Assembly (NCBI RefSeq): GCF_022539665.2
Contig: NC_081333.1
Span: 11,654,971 to 11,718,970 of the forward strand
DNA: 64,000 nucleotides
Reading direction: 5' to 3'
From: Daphnia carinata
Taxonomy: Eukaryota > Arthropoda > Branchiopoda > Diplostraca > Daphniidae
The number at the start of each line of letters is the position of its first letter. The stretch's first letter is position 1. Shown piece by piece: positions 61,401 to 64,000 of the stretch. A program made the position numbers and the translations under genes. The notes under the pieces are model-generated. The model did not search any database, was not told the origin of the DNA, and worked only from the letters and a program-made list of their open reading frames with translations.

Positions 61401-62272
61401 GAGGGAAGCGAATTCGTCGAAGGATAATTCGCCTAATCTTCGACAATCTACTTCATGAAAAGCTTCTTTAAGTCGAGGTTTGGTCATTTGGCAGTTTACT
61501 TGTGGCAAAAACGCTTTGACATCTTTCAACGTCACAGTTGTTCTGTCGGTAGTCATATTGCAAAATTCCTTCCATAGCCATCGCTCCATTTGCAATGGGT
61601 ACGAGGATGTGAGAGTGTCACGGGACAAGTATCGTAGTCCCTTCACCCAAAGATCACATTCCGGTCCAGAAAGCGCTATCAACGAAATTTAGAACTGTGT
61701 CATATAGAATTAAACTAATCTAAAAGTAATTACCACAAATAGAAAGAGTTTTTAAGCAAAAATCTTGGCCGTAAAAAACTACATAACATCGATTTTCGTC
61801 GAATTTTCGGGCATCGTCTGGCCATCGTTCAAAATCCCGTGAATTTCTGCCAGGTCTTACTTCCTTGACTTCTCTCAAATCAACTGATATTGACAAAAGG
61901 GAAAAGTGTTCTGGTTAATGTACATGGCTCGTAGAATTCAATTACAAAACATGATTTTTAAAAAGCTTAAAAAAAGGTTCTTGAACCAATCTTGTTTTTG
62001 GAAAGCTCAAAAGAAATGTATGCTAGATTTACACATTAGTAAACAGTTGTGATCTACAGTAATATTACAAAAACATTACCAGCCCCTTCGAAGACATTCC
62101 TCTTGGTCATTGGTCTATACCACACAACTTGACGTGTCTCTCTTTTAACTGACAAAATCCTTCTGTCAGGATGTTTCTTCTGGAAAAACTTAGTGACAAC
62201 GGTTCCTCTCTCCAATTGGCAAATAATGTTTTCCATTTCTGGAAGCAATCCGTTCCCATCAGTTTCATTCAT
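55414..62272 (-). CDS. sl: Phospholipase C gamma (small wing type), three one-base frame breaks
   Basis: PLC-gamma hydrolyses PIP2 downstream of receptor tyrosine kinases. Minus-strand exons: 62272-62080, 61884-61734, 61675-61123, 61053-60938, 60867-60410, 60342-60146, 60083-59911, 59842-59701, 59630-59449, 59357-59180, 57605-57549, 57483-57286, 57212-56963, 56899-56668, 56597-56483, 56416-56277, 56208-56088, 56026-55931, 55869-55826, 55749-55642, 55584-55414. Domain order: PH, EF hands, X box ([31 protein letters not shown]), first half of split PH, two SH2 domains ([11 protein letters not shown] with [22 protein letters not shown] with FLVRPS), SH3 ([17 protein letters not shown]), second half of PH, Y box ([15 protein letters not shown]), C2 and a coiled-coil tail. 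That order is unique to PLC-gamma. Frame breaks: one extra base near 61861, one missing at 61310-61330, one missing at 57064-57085. Elsewhere all phases agree. The roughly 1.6-kb intron 57606-59179 holds an antisense cuticle gene. Confidence 0.95.
58004..58040 (+). promoter_or_regulatory. TATA box and initiator of the nested cuticle gene
   Basis: TATATA at 58004-58009 and TTCAGT at 58035-58040 (A at 58038) have core-promoter spacing. The first ATG with a good splice donor follows at 58063. Confidence 0.5.
58063..59018 (+). CDS. R&R-type chitin-binding cuticle protein nested in the PLC-gamma intron
   Basis: Structural cuticle protein that binds chitin through the Rebers-Riddiford domain. Preferred exons 58063-58074, 58153-58193, 58277-58730 and 58806-59018 are all in phase (239 aa). 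The last exon carries the domain: [20 protein letters not shown], then [32 protein letters not shown], the RR consensus G-x-Y-S-L-x-D-x-D-G-x-x-R-x-V-x-Y-x-A-D-x-x-G-F. The long third exon is Pro/Ser/Thr-rich. The tiny first exon is typical of arthropod cuticle genes. The weak point is the N-terminus: the resulting leader ([16 protein letters not shown]) is a poor signal peptide, so exon 2 or its borders may differ; an ATG at 58263 would skip a signal peptide altogether. Confidence 0.8.
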
Positions 62273-63863
62273 GGTTCACCTGATTTGATTATGTTAGCGA
62301 CGGATCAAAGAAGGGAAAGATGGAACACTCCCTCTGTCTCACGGCAAACGGGAGATAACTAGGTACCATACGAGACAACGGGGAGGACTCAAATTGAGGC
62401 AAAGGCTTATTGATTCTGGCAAATTACCAGAAAAAGTAAGCAGGATGTAAATAATTTATGTACCAAATAAGTACTGAAATCTTGATTTTCTACAACATTA
62501 ATCTACTGTAAGACTCGTTCACTTTGAATACTGATTATAACGTACATCTTTAAAACAGCTGACAGCCAGTTAGTTCCAAAGTCTCTTTGCTGCTGTCAAC
62601 TTTTTTGGCCTGGAGGAATCAAGTTTTAAAGCGTGGTAGTCATAGCAAAGGCTGAAGGGCGGGGCTTAATGCAAACATGCCTGCCCTGCCTTTCAAATGC
62701 TCAGATTGAATTTATATTTCATAACCAACAAAGCTAAAGTTATCATTATCAATGTTACAAGAAACCGAAATTAAAAAAACAAACTATTATCGATACAATA
62801 ACCAGTTGTAAGTGGATATCACAACAATTAGCTTATGTAAAATGTATTACTGTATTATGCTTGCCAGGCTAGCCGGTATAGTAATTAATAACAACATTCA
62901 GAAACTGTGAAAGAATTATAAGATATCAATAAAACTAATAACTACCATTCGTTTGAACTCTTTGCTTGACGAATGGCTGGAACACGGCGGTCGTCCCTAG
63001 TGCAGATGACAGTAGGCAACTCTACATTTCTTTCTCAAAGCGTCAAAATATAAGAAAAGATGCCTTACTCGTGTACAAGCGTTACACAGACGCCTTTTCT
63101 TTTCGATTATTACAGGATTTAACACGAAAATAAATGTACTATGGCAAAACATTTAATATAGCCGCCATACCAGCAAGGCGATGGAGAACGCTGAAGTGCC
63201 TTACATTACGGCTACCAACTACAGGACGATATTATGCTTTGAATTCGTCGAATCAAATTGAAAGCGCTCCACTAACGGAACACATTACACCAGGATGTAT
63301 TATAGAATACAATTTTTCTGTGAACGGTTTTATCCAGAGATTTGCAGCATATAAGCGCAGCTTTGCAAGTTAATTTTTCTTACGTCGAGCACTTGCCAAT
63401 TCTATCATCAAAAACTATCTTAGCCGAGAGAGACGATTTGGTTGGGAAAAAGGGGCAAGTAGACGTGTTTCTCGGTAGATAATAATGTTGGGATTCTGGG
63501 TAGGATTATTGAAAAAGGATTTATTGGTGCTAGTGAAGGTCATTCCTAGAAAAGAGCGAGAATGATCTTGTCTATATATCTAAATAGGAAAAAAACGTTC
63601 TATCAAAATCAATTAAATGTTTCATCTCGTGACAAGATATTTGGAATTTTTAAATTAGAGATTCTCGGAATTTTTCTTTTTCCCGATAGCTTTGGCAAAC
63701 AATGATTCACAATAGATACCATATATTGTATACGGTCTTATCTTTGTTTAGCAGTTCCCTTATCACTCTCATCCAGTCAATATCAAGTGTTATGCTAGAA
63801 AACAGCGCGAAATTAGCGACAGAGTGAAATAAGCAGTCAGTTTGCGACGTCAATGAAGTCACC
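62273..63863. other. Region upstream of PLC-gamma
   Basis: Contains the PLC-gamma 5'UTR and promoter. A 79-codon ORF from ATG 63134 to 63373 has no recognisable motif and no supporting splice sites or promoter, so I do not call it a gene. Nothing else stands out. Confidence 0.4.
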
Positions 63864-64000
63864 ATGGTTTTGTCGGCCGCAGAATTGGAAGCAGCTAGCA
63901 CTTGTAAATTAATTAACGGCGATAAAGCTAAAATATTATCACTGTTGCACCTGAGGCAGAATACCGACAGTTTTCTTATTCAATGTCTTGCTGACCGTGA
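63864..64000 (+). CDS. Possible start of an unidentified gene running off the window
   Basis: An ATG in good context (ACCATGG) opens a frame of 45 codons that is still open at the right edge. The product begins MVLSAAELEAASTCKLI and continues with a Leu-rich helix-like segment (AKILSLLHLRQN). The strong start context and amino-acid composition suggest a real N-terminus, but I do not recognise the family. Confidence 0.4.
   Translation, partial: MVLSAAELEAASTCKLINGDKAKILSLLHLRQNTDSFLIQCLADR

Noticed and set aside
63134-63373. 79-codon open frame upstream of PLC-gamma
   Set aside because: No recognisable motif, promoter or splice signal; this length is common by chance in the window.

Overview
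The window looks like nuclear DNA of a small crustacean, most probably a Daphnia (water flea). Genes are compact with mostly 50-150 bp GT-AG introns, intergenic gaps are AT-rich with long poly-T/A and poly-G/C runs, and the proteins are arthropod-like (amontillado-type PC2, small-wing-type PLC-gamma, an R&R cuticle protein, ML/NPC2-type secreted proteins). The species call is inference; no marker gene fixes it. There is no rRNA, intact tRNA, CRISPR or prokaryotic operon structure.

Layout. 1-3.8 kb: 3' part of an RPUSD2-type pseudouridine synthase (+). 5.1-6.7 kb: a p24/TMED cargo receptor (-) with an unusual VPMQQQ repeat region, head to head with an ETAA1-like replication-stress protein (6.96-8.74 kb, +). 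10.1-23.7 kb: prohormone convertase 2 (amon/PCSK2, -), 13 coding exons in long introns, followed by about 5 kb without recognisable genes. 28.4-35.8 kb: a small secreted-protein cluster (two paralogous ML/NPC2-like genes around a bacterial-type Tae2/BPSL0067 amidase gene with signal peptide, intron and TATA promoter), with a mitoregulin-like micropeptide placed directly upstream of an ASRGL1-type asparaginase, and a DUSP23-type phosphatase. 35.2-41.9 kb: a large inverted duplication (arms of about 3.2 kb around a diverged tRNA-SINE-like centre) that carries the 3' half of the second NPC2 gene into the antisense arm. 42.1-43.4 kb: two hAT-type MITEs with 8-bp target duplications, one nested in a palindromic element. 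43.9-50.9 kb: CINP (+), a CSAD/GADL1-type decarboxylase (-), a repeat-rich gap, and exosome subunit EXOSC7/Rrp42 (+). 51.2-55.2 kb: ADCK5 (-) with a pair of homologous, phase-locked alternative exons, head to head with a TMEM70/186/223-family gene (+). 55.4-62.3 kb: PLC-gamma (-), with an antisense cuticle-protein gene nested in one intron. A gene start runs off the right edge.

Two themes stand out. First, the 28-36 kb cluster pairs ML-domain lipid-binding proteins with a horizontally acquired peptidoglycan amidase, a plausible innate-immune module. Second, several otherwise excellent gene models (TMED, ASRGL1, PLC-gamma three times) need one-base corrections, mostly in short homopolymers, which points to residual indel error in the assembly rather than pseudogenes. 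These were deduced by reading frames and splice phases only; no search was run.
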